Positions 1 through 7,736 of a stretch of DNA of 14,047 nt are shown piece by piece (the first letter of the stretch is position 1; every line of letters begins with the position of its first letter). Below the pieces are notes generated by a model. The model worked only from the letters and a program-made list of their open reading frames with translations, made no database searches and was not told the origin of the DNA. The position numbers and the translations under genes were made by a program. This DNA comes from an uncultured Clostridia bacterium (GTDB lineage: Bacteria; Bacillota; Clostridia; Oscillospirales; Ruminococcaceae), in contig CAMGJS010000010.1 in NCBI GenBank assembly GCA_946056455.1, positions 1 to 14,047 of the forward strand. Reading direction: 5' to 3'.

Positions 1-1350
1 AAGACAGATATGCTTTACGCCGAGCTTGCCGCAAGAGGATACCCCAAAAATTCAATGAACTATTCGATTTTTACATCGAATGTCAACCTTTTTTCTACTG
101 ACTTTGAAAGACGGGAATATTCGAGAATGCAGAGTCAGGAGCGTTTAGGTCAGATAATAAAGAAATACGACGGCGTACTTGACGCGGCGGTAACGCTCAA
201 CATCCCCGAAACGAAAAACACGGTAATAAGCTCAACAAAGGCTGTTCCGTCGGCTTCGGTCTCGGTAACTCTCCGTGAGGGAATGTCCCTTGCGCCCACG
301 CAGATAACAGGTATCCAGAATCTTGTTGCGGCGGCGGTAACGGGGCTTGAACCCGATTCTGTAGTAATACTTGACGGAGACCTTAACTTTATCACCGCCG
401 ACAACATTGTCAGTTCGGGCGAAAATCTTAACATAGAAAGACAGAAGCTTATCTTCAAACAGCAGTATGAAGAAACCTTCAAGTCCGCAATAATCGAGCT
501 TTTAGGTCCCGGATACGGCGAAGAGAATGTAAAGGTTGCCGTTAACGCAGACCTTAACTACGACAAGCAGGTTTCGGAGCTTACCGAGTACCGTCCCTCA
601 CACGATGACGGCAGCGGAATGGTTCAGCACGAAGACCACGAAAACTCATCGGGCGCCACAAACGGCGACGGCGACATTGTGGGAGTTGAAACCAATGCGG
701 ACGATACATACCCCACAGGCGATGTGGGAAGCAGCAGTGTCTGGAGCAACAGCTCTTCATCTGTAAGCTATCTTGTAACAACCCTTAAACAACAGACCGA
801 AAAGGCGGGATTTTCTGTAAACGACCTCACCGTTTCGGTTATGATATACAACGACACGGGATTTCTTTCGGACGATACAAAGGCGGAGCTTACATCGGTC
901 GTTGCAAGAGCAACGGGAGTTGTCGAAAGCAGAGTCAATGTATCGAGCTTGCAGAAGTTCGGCACAACGCCCACAATTTCTCCGAGCGGAACGGGTTATC
1001 CGTTCAACTGGTCAAGACAGGTTTACTTTGTTGTAATGGCGGTAATACTTGCGCTTATCATTGTTATGCTCTTTGTTTATGTGAACATTTCGGGCAAGGC
1101 AAAGAAAAAGCGCCGTGCTTATGAAAAGCATCTTGCTCAGCTGAGAAAAACCTATGCCGAAAAATCTAATCCGTATAATATTGATGTAGAGGACGCAAGT
1201 GTAGCGTCGCTTGTCGACAGAGCCGATGTTGAAACAAGAGAAGAGGCTATCAGACGAGAAATTGAAGAATTTGCGCATCAGAACCCTGCTATGGTGGCTC
1301 AGCTCATCAAGAGCTGGATAAGAGAGGACGACGGTGATAACGATGGCTAA
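1..1350 (+). CDS. fliF: Flagellar MS-ring protein FliF (5' end outside window)
   Basis: FliF forms the membrane-embedded MS ring, on which the rotor switch and export gate assemble. The reading frame is open from base 1, so the gene begins upstream. About 449 C-terminal residues are present, against roughly 520-560 for the family; the first transmembrane helix and the start of the ring-building domains are missing. Visible parts are a ring-building region (GYPKNSMNYSIF, then DAAVTLNIPETKN), an Asp/Ser/Gly-rich, low-complexity periplasmic stretch near residues 200-255, and the second transmembrane helix at about residues 340-361, followed by a KAKKKRR basic stop-transfer run. The cytoplasmic tail ends in NPAMVAQLIKSWIRED, the FliG-binding segment. 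The stop codon overlaps the start of fliG, which suggests translational coupling. Identification is secure from the tail motif and the neighbouring genes. Confidence 0.96.
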   Translation, partial: KTDMLYAELAARGYPKNSMNYSIFTSNVNLFSTDFERREYSRMQSQERLGQIIKKYDGVLDAAVTLNIPETKNTVISSTKAVPSASVSVTLREGMSLAPTQITGIQNLVAAAVTGLEPDSVVILDGDLNFITADNIVSSGENLNIERQKLIFKQQYEETFKSAIIELLGPGYGEENVKVAVNADLNYDKQVSELTEYRPSHDDGSGMVQHEDHENSSGATNGDGDIVGVETNADDTYPTGDVGSSSVWSNSSSSVSYLVTTLKQQTEKAGFSVNDLTVSVMIYNDTGFLSDDTKAELTSVVARATGVVESRVNVSSLQKFGTTPTISPSGTGYPFNWSRQVYFVVMAVILALIIVMLFVYVNISGKAKKKRRAYEKHLAQLRKTYAEKSNPYNIDVEDASVASLVDRADVETREEAIRREIEEFAHQNPAMVAQLIKSWIREDDGDNDG

Positions 1351-2443
1351 AAAAGAAGAAAAACAGCAGGCGGCTCAGCAGCAGCAGGCTCCCGTTACAC
1401 CGATAGGCAGAGCGCCTGCCACGGAAGCTCCCAAGGAGGAGAAAAGAACTATTTCAAGCCTTGAACGCGCGGCGGTCGTTATCACCGCAATAGGCAAGGA
1501 AAACGCCGCCGAGGTCTATAAGCACCTGAGCGACGAAGAGGTTGAAAAGCTTACATACGAAGTGGCAAGAGCCAAGTTTATAGATATACGCTCCATTGAC
1601 GGCATACTCAACGACTTTTACGAGCTTTGTCTGACGCAGAAGGTTATGACCGAGGGCGGTGTGGACTATGCAAGAGGAGTTCTTGAAAAGGCTTACGGTC
1701 AGGAAAGCGCAAAACAGCTGATGGAAAAGGTTTCGCGCTCGATGCAGGTTAAGGCTTTCGACTTTGTAAGAAAATCGGACTACAAGAACACGCTGGCTAT
1801 ATTGCAGAACGAGTCGCCCCAGACAATAGCGCTTATTCTCTCCTATGTCAATCCCGACCAGGCTTCCGCCGTTTTGTCGGAGCTTCCCCGTGAAAAGCGC
1901 GTTGATGTTGTTGAAAGAATTGCAAAGATGGATAACACCTCGCCTGATGTCATAAAGGCTATCGAGGCAACGCTTGAAAAGAAGTTCTCGTCCCTTGTTA
2001 TGGACCTTACGGAAATCGGCGGTATCAATTACATTGCCGATGTCCTCAACCATGTTGACAGAAGTACCGAGAAGTTTATCTTTGACGAACTTATGACGCG
2101 CGACGCAGACCTTGTTAATGAAATCAGGCAGAAGATGTTTGTGTTCGAGGATATTCTTTTTATGGACGACGCTTCAATCCAGCGTTTTATCAGAGATGTG
2201 GACCAGAAGGACCTTGCTATTGCAATCAAGGGCTCAAATGCCGAGGTTGCCGCTTGTCTCTTTGCGAATATGCCGCAGAGAATGCAGGAGTCTATACAGT
2301 CCGAAATCGAATATCTGCATAATGTCCGTATGCGTGATGTTGAAGAAGTTCAGACAAGAATTGTATCTATCATAAGAAAACTTGAGGACGAGGGCGAGCT
2401 TGTAATCAGCAAGGGCGGAAAGGACGATGAGATTATTGCTTAA
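1343..2443 (+). CDS. fliG: Flagellar rotor switch protein FliG
   Basis: FliG sits on FliF, binds FliM, and presents the charged C-terminal helix that MotA pushes to make torque. The 366-residue product has the N-terminal FliF-binding domain from about residue 38 (SSLERAAVVITAIG), a middle FliM-binding domain (ESPQTIALILSYVNPDQA, about 157-174) and a C-terminal torque domain (EIRQKMFVFEDILFMDD, about 260-276, then IRDVDQKDLAIAIKG). Before the first domain lies a Gln/Ala/Pro-rich extension of about 37 residues. I chose ATG 1343 (MAKK). An in-frame GTG at 1334 would add three residues and sits 6 bases after a GAGAGG ribosome site, against 15 bases for the ATG, so the start is open. The gene overlaps fliF by 8 bases and fliH by 17. 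The usual EHPQ motif reads ESPQ here. Confidence 0.96.
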   Translation: MAKKEEKQQAAQQQQAPVTPIGRAPATEAPKEEKRTISSLERAAVVITAIGKENAAEVYKHLSDEEVEKLTYEVARAKFIDIRSIDGILNDFYELCLTQKVMTEGGVDYARGVLEKAYGQESAKQLMEKVSRSMQVKAFDFVRKSDYKNTLAILQNESPQTIALILSYVNPDQASAVLSELPREKRVDVVERIAKMDNTSPDVIKAIEATLEKKFSSLVMDLTEIGGINYIADVLNHVDRSTEKFIFDELMTRDADLVNEIRQKMFVFEDILFMDDASIQRFIRDVDQKDLAIAIKGSNAEVAACLFANMPQRMQESIQSEIEYLHNVRMRDVEEVQTRIVSIIRKLEDEGELVISKGGKDDEIIA

Positions 2444-3305
2444 AATAATAAAATCGTCCGATTTGAGTTTAAGCTATGAGGCAGAGCCTGTCGCTATCGA
2501 AAACACCGTTGTTATCAAAAAAGAAGAACCAGAGGGAGAGGGCGTATTCGAGGCGTTTATCCCCGAGGACGCAACAGCGGAGTTTGAAGCGCAGAAAGCC
2601 GAAAAGGAAGCTTCTCCCCAAGAAAAGCTTGCAAAAGACCTTGAAGAAAAAGAAAAACTGCTTGCCGAGAGAGAAGAACAGCTGACAGCAATGGAGGCGG
2701 CTCTTGCGGCAGAAAAACAAAGGATAACCGACGAGGCGACAGAAAATGCAAAGCTTGCCGCCGAGGAGATTATCAGAACAGCCAACGAGGAAGCCGAGGT
2801 AATAAGAAAAGCGGCGGCTGAAAAAGGCTTTTCCGAGGGGAACGAAAAATCAAGAGTCCAGGCGGAAAAGTATATGAATGCCGCGGCGGAGCTTATCTCT
2901 CAGGCGACAGCGCAGAAAGAGGCTTATTACATATCCCACAAGGACGAACTTATCGAAACGGCTTGCTATATGGCTGAAAAGCTTGTTGCGGCAAAGCTTG
3001 ATATGGATAAGAGCGTCATTGCAAGCATAGCGGCAAATGCCGCAAAGGGTTTCAGACATTCGCAGAGAGTGAAAATCTCAATAGCAGGCTCTGATATTTC
3101 AGCCGACGCTACTGCGGATCTGGACTTTATCAAGTCGGTTATAAAGGGTATTCCCGATATTGAAATCGAGGTTCTTGAAAACGCCTCGTCGGGAACGGTC
3201 GTTCTTGACAACGGAAGCGAGATAATAGACGCGTCCGTGCCCACACAGCTTGACTTTTTAAAGGAAATTATGGAAAACAGCAAAATCAAAAAAACGGGGG
3301 ATTAA
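2427..3305 (+). CDS. fliH: Flagellar export ATPase regulator FliH
   Basis: FliH is the peripheral stalk and negative regulator of the export ATPase FliI, which it tethers to the C-ring. The 292-residue product begins with the family-typical KIIKSSDLS segment and continues through a Glu/Lys/Ala-rich region (about 45-150) with strong coiled-coil character. It ends in a more globular FliI-binding domain (IASIAANAAKGF, then a VVLDNGSEIIDASV segment typical of FliH and V-ATPase E-like proteins). The start at 2427 lies inside fliG, preceded by GGAAAGGAC; a TTG at 2436 is a less likely alternative. The stop TAA at 3303-3305 directly abuts the fliI start. The call rests on position, N-terminal signature and architecture, because FliH is poorly conserved. 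Confidence 0.9.
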   Translation: MRLLLKIIKSSDLSLSYEAEPVAIENTVVIKKEEPEGEGVFEAFIPEDATAEFEAQKAEKEASPQEKLAKDLEEKEKLLAEREEQLTAMEAALAAEKQRITDEATENAKLAAEEIIRTANEEAEVIRKAAAEKGFSEGNEKSRVQAEKYMNAAAELISQATAQKEAYYISHKDELIETACYMAEKLVAAKLDMDKSVIASIAANAAKGFRHSQRVKISIAGSDISADATADLDFIKSVIKGIPDIEIEVLENASSGTVVLDNGSEIIDASVPTQLDFLKEIMENSKIKKTGD

Positions 3306-4613
3306 ATGGAACTTTCCGACTTTAAAAAAGCGGTCGACAACGCCGATTTTTATCGCAGAATGGGAAAAATTGAAAAGATAATCGGTATGACCGTTGAAGC
3401 GTCGGGCCCCGAATGTAATCTTGGTGATATTTGCCGCATTTACCTTAAAGGTGAAAGCGATAAATATATATTTGCCGAAGTAACGGGCTTTTCTGACAAC
3501 AAGATAATTCTTATGCCCTATTCAGACATTGAAGGGATAGGTCCCGGGAGCATTGTAGACTCCACGGGCGACAAGCTTTCAGTCAACTGCACACCTGAAC
3601 TTATAGGAAGAATTATCGACGCTGTCGGCAACCCCTTGGACGACGGCGGACCTATTCCGAGAGGAGAAAAACGCAGTATAGCAGGTGAGCCTGTAAATCC
3701 GCTCACAAGACCTGCAATACACGACATTATCCCCCTTGGAGTAAAAGCTATTGACGGTATGCTCACAATAGGCAGAGGTCAGCGAATGGGCATCTTTGCA
3801 GGCTCGGGAGTGGGAAAATCCACTCTTATGGGAATGATAGCAAGAGAAGTCAAGGCGGACATAAATGTCATTGCCCTTGTGGGCGAGCGTGGACGAGAGG
3901 TTCTCGAATTTATCCAGCGTGACCTTGGCGAAAAGGGTATGGCACGGTCGGTGCTTGTTGTTGCAACCTCTGACCAGCCTGCGATGATGAGAAACAAATG
4001 CCCGATGACTGCTACGGCTATTGCGGAGTATTTCAAAGACCAGGGACTGAATGTTCTGCTTATGATGGACAGTCTTACCCGATACGCAATGGCACAAAGA
4101 GAGATAGGTCTTGCAACGGGAGAAGCTCCCATAGCAAGAGGCTATACCCCGTCTATCTACACCACAATGCCTAAGCTTCTTGAAAGGGCAGGCAACTTTG
4201 AAAAAGGCTCTATTACGGGAATATACACCGTTCTTGTGGAGGGTGACGATACCAACGAGCCTATTTCGGATACTGTCCGCGGAATTATTGACGGACATAT
4301 CATTCTGTCAAGAAAGGTCGCCGCAAAGAACCACTACCCTGCTATTGACATCTTAGGAAGCGTTTCAAGACTTATGTCTGAAATAGCCCCGAAGGAGCAG
4401 AAAGCGGCGGCGTCAAAGCTCCGCAATCTCTTGTCGCTTTATGAGGACAACTTTGACCTTATCTCCATAGGAGCATACAAAAAAGGCTCAAACAAGGCTC
4501 TTGACGAGGCGATTATGAAAATCGACAAGATAAACGCATTTCTCACTCAGTCAACGGATGAGGCTTTTGAATTTGACGATACTGTAAGACTTCTTAAAGA
4601 GGCGGTCGGATAA
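3306..4613 (+). CDS. fliI: Flagellum-specific export ATPase FliI
   Basis: FliI is the F1-beta-like ATPase that energises loading of flagellar export substrates. At 435 residues it has normal family length. Visible motifs are the Walker A loop GSGVGKST (residues 166-173), the catalytic-glutamate segment GERGREVLEF (Glu194), the Walker B strand VLLMMD (250-255, then SLTRYAMAQREIGLA) and the F1/V-type ATPase signature PAIDILGSVS. The N-terminal beta-barrel domain covers roughly residues 20-95, and the C-terminal helical domain begins after the signature. No key residue is missing. It follows fliH with no gap and precedes fliJ by 2 bases, so FliH, FliI and FliJ are likely made in a coupled, stoichiometric way. 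Confidence 0.98.
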   Translation: MELSDFKKAVDNADFYRRMGKIEKIIGMTVEASGPECNLGDICRIYLKGESDKYIFAEVTGFSDNKIILMPYSDIEGIGPGSIVDSTGDKLSVNCTPELIGRIIDAVGNPLDDGGPIPRGEKRSIAGEPVNPLTRPAIHDIIPLGVKAIDGMLTIGRGQRMGIFAGSGVGKSTLMGMIAREVKADINVIALVGERGREVLEFIQRDLGEKGMARSVLVVATSDQPAMMRNKCPMTATAIAEYFKDQGLNVLLMMDSLTRYAMAQREIGLATGEAPIARGYTPSIYTTMPKLLERAGNFEKGSITGIYTVLVEGDDTNEPISDTVRGIIDGHIILSRKVAAKNHYPAIDILGSVSRLMSEIAPKEQKAAASKLRNLLSLYEDNFDLISIGAYKKGSNKALDEAIMKIDKINAFLTQSTDEAFEFDDTVRLLKEAVG

Positions 4614-4615
4614 GA

Positions 4616-5059
4616 ATGAAAAAGTTCAGTTTTTCTCTTGAAAAGCTCAAAAGCTATAAAGAGCAGATAAAGAAGAGAGAAGAAAACGCTCTTGCCGCTT
4701 TAAGAGCCGAGCAGATGGAAAGACTTCGTGAAAAGGAAGAACTTTTAAAAGAGCTTGACAGGCGCAACAAAGACTTTGTGGAAAAGTCCGCAAAGGGAAT
4801 GACCGCAATGGAGGTCGTCAGCGCAAAAGGGTTTATCAGCTATGTCGTTGACGAGATAAAGAAAAAGGACAAGGAAATAAGCGTGCTGTCGGCAAGGATA
4901 AACAAACAGCTTATAGCCGTGACGGAAGCGTCAAAGGAAGTTTCTACCTTAGAAAAGCTTGAAGAAAAACAGCTTGAAGAGTATAAGTTCAAGGCGAGAA
5001 AAGCCGATGAAGCCTTTATCGAGGAATATGTCGGAAACAGGCGGCATTACGGCAATTAA
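4616..5059 (+). CDS. fliJ: Flagellar export chaperone/stalk protein FliJ
   Basis: FliJ is the coiled-coil central stalk of the export ATPase, similar to F1-gamma, and links FliI to the FlhA gate. The 147-residue product is almost wholly helical and charged. It opens with KKFSFSLEKLKSYKEQIKKR, a typical FliJ start, and continues with Lys/Glu/Leu heptad-like sequence to the end. Size and position directly after fliI match the family. Its ribosome binding site is weak (GAGGCGG within the end of fliI), so it is probably translated by coupling. In Bacillus subtilis ylxF (motE) follows fliJ; here the next gene is fliK. Confidence 0.92.
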   Translation: MKKFSFSLEKLKSYKEQIKKREENALAALRAEQMERLREKEELLKELDRRNKDFVEKSAKGMTAMEVVSAKGFISYVVDEIKKKDKEISVLSARINKQLIAVTEASKEVSTLEKLEEKQLEEYKFKARKADEAFIEEYVGNRRHYGN

Positions 5060-5066
5060 AAATCGG

Positions 5067-5087
5067 TATAAAGCGAAAAGCTTTATA
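5067..5087 (+). other. Small hairpin in the fliJ-fliK gap
   Basis: A perfect 8-base inverted repeat, TATAAAGC (5067-5074) and GCTTTATA (5080-5087), encloses a GAAAA loop and is followed by an AT-rich run up to the fliK ribosome site. It resembles a weak intrinsic terminator or a processing site. The stem has only two G-C pairs and the run after it is mixed A and T rather than pure T, so termination, if any, should be partial. The AT-rich run could also hold an internal promoter, but no convincing -35 box is visible. Confidence 0.4.
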
Positions 5088-5120
5088 TATATATTTTATT
5101 GAATGAAAGGAGTGAAAACT

Positions 5121-6686
5121 ATGTCAGATGTAGTTGTAAAGGAAACGTTTATCGAATTCGGTTCGTGGTATGAAAGAGATAGCCCGAAGGAACTTGTCAG
5201 CGACGAATTTTATAATTCACTGCTTGACAAAATCGACGCGGCGGCAAAGAAAAACCAGAACGCAGGTCAAAAGGAAGATAATCCTCTCTCAAAGGACAGC
5301 GAGGTCTCAGACCTTCTGAAAACTACCGCAAAGGATATTTTTGACGGCGACTACGGAGTGAATTTCAAGGATTCCTACGCTATTCTCGACGATGAGGACA
5401 AGGCTGAATTTGAAAGCATTATCCTCGACATTATGGGAGCTATCGAAGAAGAAATGGCAGACGAGGGCAAGGCAGGACTTGTTCAGAAAATGTTTGACAG
5501 ATTATTCCCCCGTACTTCCGAGTATGTCGACCCGTTTGACGCGGTGAGGGAAACGCTTCTGAAACTTCAGCAGGAGGGAGATGTTACCCCCGAGGAGCTT
5601 ATGAACCGTATCATTCCGATGATACTTGACGCTTCAACAAAGGGAGAAACTGAAATCACCTATGAATACGGTATCGTTAAAGTTGACGATGATGAGATGT
5701 CCCTGGAGGATATGTATTCGGCAATGCAGGAAATCGCCGCTATGATGGCACAGGTCGATGCGGAATTCAATCCCGATAATCCCGAAGAACCCGAGAACCC
5801 CGATGATATCACCGATATTCCCGAGGTGCCCGAAACCCCTGATGTTCCCGAAAATCCCGAGACGCCGGAAGTCCCCGAAACACCTGATGTCCCCGAAACA
5901 CCTGAAACACCTGATGTTCCCGATGTTCCCGAAACACCCGAAGTACCTGAAACTCCCGAAGTACCCGATGTTCCCGAAGTACCGGAAACACCGACGGAAA
6001 CCCCCGAAGTTCCCGAAACACCGACAGAAGCGCCCGACGCTCCGACAGAAAGCGTTGAGGGTTCAACAGAGCCTATCGAAACACCCGAGGAAATGGCTGA
6101 GCTTCTCTCAAGCGGACAGATAAGAAGAGCTTCGCAGAACATTGTGAGAAACAGCACGGAGCTTGAAGAAATCGCAGTTTCGACAGCGGCACAGAATGTT
6201 GACGGCTTTGCGGAAGTAACAATGAACGCCCAGACGGCGCAGTCCATTCAGTCGCAGGTTTTATCGGCAGTTGAAAGCAGACTTGCAAATATCGGCGTAA
6301 ACGCAAACGACGAAGTGAACATTATCCTCAACCCTGAAAATCTTGGAAGAATATCCGTAAGAATTTCAAACGGCGGCGGAGATACCTTAATAAGAATTGC
6401 GGCTGAAAACGAAGAAACAAGAGCAATTCTTCTTGAAAGACTCCCCTCGCTTATGGAAAGCCTTTCGCAGATAAACAATTCCGTAAGAGAGATAACGGTT
6501 GAAGAAGTATGGCAGTCGGCAGAGATGCAGACAAACCTCTTCGGCGGACAGAACGGCACATTCACAGGCAATCAGAACAACCAGAGAAGCTTCAACGGCT
6601 CATCGGCTGAAAGTCAGGCGACAGAGGCGGTTGACAGCACAGAAAACATTATGAAAGGAGCGAACAGATTATGGCAGAAGGCGTAA
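5121..6686 (+). CDS. fliK: Flagellar hook-length control protein FliK
   Basis: FliK is exported during hook growth, measures hook length, and switches the export gate to filament substrates through its C-terminal domain. The start is set at ATG 5121 (MSDVVVKETF), 8 bases after an AAAGGAG site; the ATG at 5103 lies before that site. The 521-residue product has an acidic helical N-terminal region (1-215), a Pro/Glu/Val/Thr repeat tract (about 217-325) and the conserved Flg_hook domain (about 385-470), with ILNPENLGRISVRI and then a segment running from EETRAILLERLPSL to INNSVREITVEEVW. A Gln/Asn-rich tail closes it. The repeat tract plausibly sets the ruler length. The 3' end overlaps flgD by 16 bases. 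Confidence 0.92.
   Translation: MSDVVVKETFIEFGSWYERDSPKELVSDEFYNSLLDKIDAAAKKNQNAGQKEDNPLSKDSEVSDLLKTTAKDIFDGDYGVNFKDSYAILDDEDKAEFESIILDIMGAIEEEMADEGKAGLVQKMFDRLFPRTSEYVDPFDAVRETLLKLQQEGDVTPEELMNRIIPMILDASTKGETEITYEYGIVKVDDDEMSLEDMYSAMQEIAAMMAQVDAEFNPDNPEEPENPDDITDIPEVPETPDVPENPETPEVPETPDVPETPETPDVPDVPETPEVPETPEVPDVPEVPETPTETPEVPETPTEAPDAPTESVEGSTEPIETPEEMAELLSSGQIRRASQNIVRNSTELEEIAVSTAAQNVDGFAEVTMNAQTAQSIQSQVLSAVESRLANIGVNANDEVNIILNPENLGRISVRISNGGGDTLIRIAAENEETRAILLERLPSLMESLSQINNSVREITVEEVWQSAEMQTNLFGGQNGTFTGNQNNQRSFNGSSAESQATEAVDSTENIMKGANRLWQKA
5770..6096 (+). repeat. Degenerate Pro-Glu-Val-Pro-Glu-Thr coding repeat in fliK
   Basis: The coding sequence repeats 6- and 9-base units (CCCGAA, CCCGAAGTA, CCTGATGTT and variants). 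These encode alternating PEVPETP, PDVPETP and PENPE blocks, densest between about 5818 and 6016. Adjacent copies differ mainly at third codon positions, so the protein repeat is conserved more strictly than the DNA. That suggests selection for a stiff or extended peptide rather than very recent slippage alone. Confidence 0.9.
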
Positions 6687-7204
6687 ACGGAATGTTCAAG
6701 ACATCGGCGGAGCAGATAGCAAGCAACTATGAAAAGTACAAAGACAACTTTGCAAAGGACCAGACCTCTTCTCTCGGACAGATGGACTTTTTGAACCTTA
6801 TGGTCGAACAGCTCAAAAACCAGGACTTCAACAATCCTCAGAGCGACACCGAATTCATAGCGCAGATGGCTCAGTTCTCGGCTCTTGAAGCACAGCAGAA
6901 AAATCTTCTCTATGCGCAGGGCAACTATGCTACATCCCTTCTCGGCAAGGCAGTCAAGGTCGGAAATGTCACAAACGAGCAGGTAAATGTTGCGGACCAG
7001 GGCATCGTTACAAGCGTTTTCAAACAGGGCGACGACTATTATGTTCTTGTCAACAATGAAAAGTACAAGCTTTCGCAGGTTGTCGGCGTTGACGAATCGT
7101 ACAGCTACAATGGCAAGGATGAATCGCTTCTCAATAATCCCGATGTTATAGAAGATGACTTTTCGGATATAACCGAAGAACCGTCGGTATTTGAGACAGT
7201 CTGA
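6671..7204 (+). CDS. flgD: Flagellar hook-capping/scaffolding protein FlgD
   Basis: FlgD caps the growing hook and guides FlgE polymerisation, then is replaced by hook-filament junction proteins. The 177-residue product carries the diagnostic N-terminal segment LGQMDFLNLMVEQLKNQDF and then EFIAQMAQFSALEAQQKNL (about 36-77). A small SH3/Tudor-like beta region follows (LLGKAVKVGN through VTSVFKQGDDYYVLVNNEKYKLSQVVGV), with an acidic C-terminal tail after it. The protein is shorter than the 220-230 residue enterobacterial form and lacks the fibronectin-like insert, as in other Firmicutes. The start ATG is 10 bases after AAAGGAG and lies inside the end of fliK, so the two are probably translationally coupled. 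Confidence 0.93.
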   Translation: MAEGVNGMFKTSAEQIASNYEKYKDNFAKDQTSSLGQMDFLNLMVEQLKNQDFNNPQSDTEFIAQMAQFSALEAQQKNLLYAQGNYATSLLGKAVKVGNVTNEQVNVADQGIVTSVFKQGDDYYVLVNNEKYKLSQVVGVDESYSYNGKDESLLNNPDVIEDDFSDITEEPSVFETV

Positions 7205-7234
7205 TTTTTCATCTGCGGAAAGAGTGGTGCTAAA

Positions 7235-7633
7235 ATGCTGATTAACGAATATCTGCAAAGTAAAGGGATATCGCAGGTCACAACGGGCAACGCGGTGCAT
7301 ATTCCGCACAGCGCCGAAGAAACGACAAACAGCCCCTTTGCTCAGAAGCTTAAAGAAAAGCTTTCGGAACAGCCGGGCGGAGTTGAATTTTCAAAGCACG
7401 CTATCGAGCGCCTTGAAGACAGAAACATCGACATAGGCGAGGGCGATATGCTTGAAAGGCTCAATAAAGCTGTGGAAGTGGCGCAGGAAAAGGGCGCGAG
7501 AGATACGCTTGTTCTTGTTGACGAAACGGCTTTTGTGGTATCCATAAAAAACAACAAGGTGATAACGACCTTATCCGAAGAAGATATGCAGGGCAATATC
7601 TTCACAAACATTGACTCGACCGTGATTATGTAA
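7235..7633 (+). CDS. Small conserved flagellar-operon protein (TIGR02530-like)
   Basis: This is a 132-residue soluble protein with no signal peptide or membrane segment. After a low-conservation N-terminal region it carries the core FSKHAIERLEDRNIDI (about 50-65), then LNKAVEVAQEKGARDTLVLV and a C-terminal block ending in NIFTNIDSTVIM. I recognise this as the family annotated as TIGR02530 'flagellar operon protein', commonly found between flgD and flgE in Clostridia and Bacilli. Its molecular role is, to my knowledge, not established. Given its place between the hook cap and hook genes, a role in hook assembly or export is a guess. The ribosome site is GGAAAGAG about 10 bases before the ATG. 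Confidence 0.85.
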   Translation: MLINEYLQSKGISQVTTGNAVHIPHSAEETTNSPFAQKLKEKLSEQPGGVEFSKHAIERLEDRNIDIGEGDMLERLNKAVEVAQEKGARDTLVLVDETAFVVSIKNNKVITTLSEEDMQGNIFTNIDSTVIM

Positions 7634-7655
7634 AGGCAGGACTTATTGCAAGATG

Positions 7656-7684
7656 CTTTCCGCAGAGGTCGAATATCTCTGCGG
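7656..7684 (+). other. Palindromic stem-loop upstream of flgE (copy A)
   Basis: CCGCAGAG (7660-7667) and CTCTGCGG (7677-7684) form a perfect 8-base stem with a 9-base loop. The 13 bases CTTTCCGCAGAGG (7656-7668) are identical to 9092-9104 in copy B downstream of flgE. It lies 22 bases after the preceding stop and about 50 bases before the flgE ATG. No T-run follows, so it is not a standard terminator. An mRNA-processing or stability element is more plausible. Confidence 0.6.
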
Positions 7685-7736
7685 CGTAATACGGCGGTCG
7701 GAAAACGACACTATATTACAAAAAGGAGTGCATATT

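Noticed and set aside
1454..2053. Minus-strand 199-codon open frame across fliG
   Set aside because: It is antisense shadow of a conserved rotor gene, with no family resemblance.
3579..4298. Minus-strand 239-codon open frame
   Set aside because: It lies entirely antisense to the highly conserved fliI. Its translation has no recognisable domain and is rich in unusual Cys/His/Ser runs.
5770..6096. CRISPR-like array
   Set aside because: The repeats are 6-9 bases, in frame, degenerate at third codon positions and without unique spacers. They are protein-coding repeats of FliK.
5660..6247. Minus-strand 195-codon open frame with Ser-Gly-Val repeats
   Set aside because: It is the antisense shadow of the fliK Pro/Glu repeat tract. 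Its repeats only mirror that sequence, and the opposite frame is a clear FliK.
6614..7309. Minus-strand 231-codon open frame across flgD
   Set aside because: It is antisense to fliK, flgD and the next gene, which all have recognisable domains. It has no convincing ribosome site or domain of its own.
7653..7736. Upstream start adding 28 residues to FlgE
   Set aside because: FlgE typically begins with a short Met-x-Arg-Ser-Leu-x-Ser-Gly segment, and a strong AAAAGGAG site precedes ATG 7737. The extra stretch overlaps the stem-loop.
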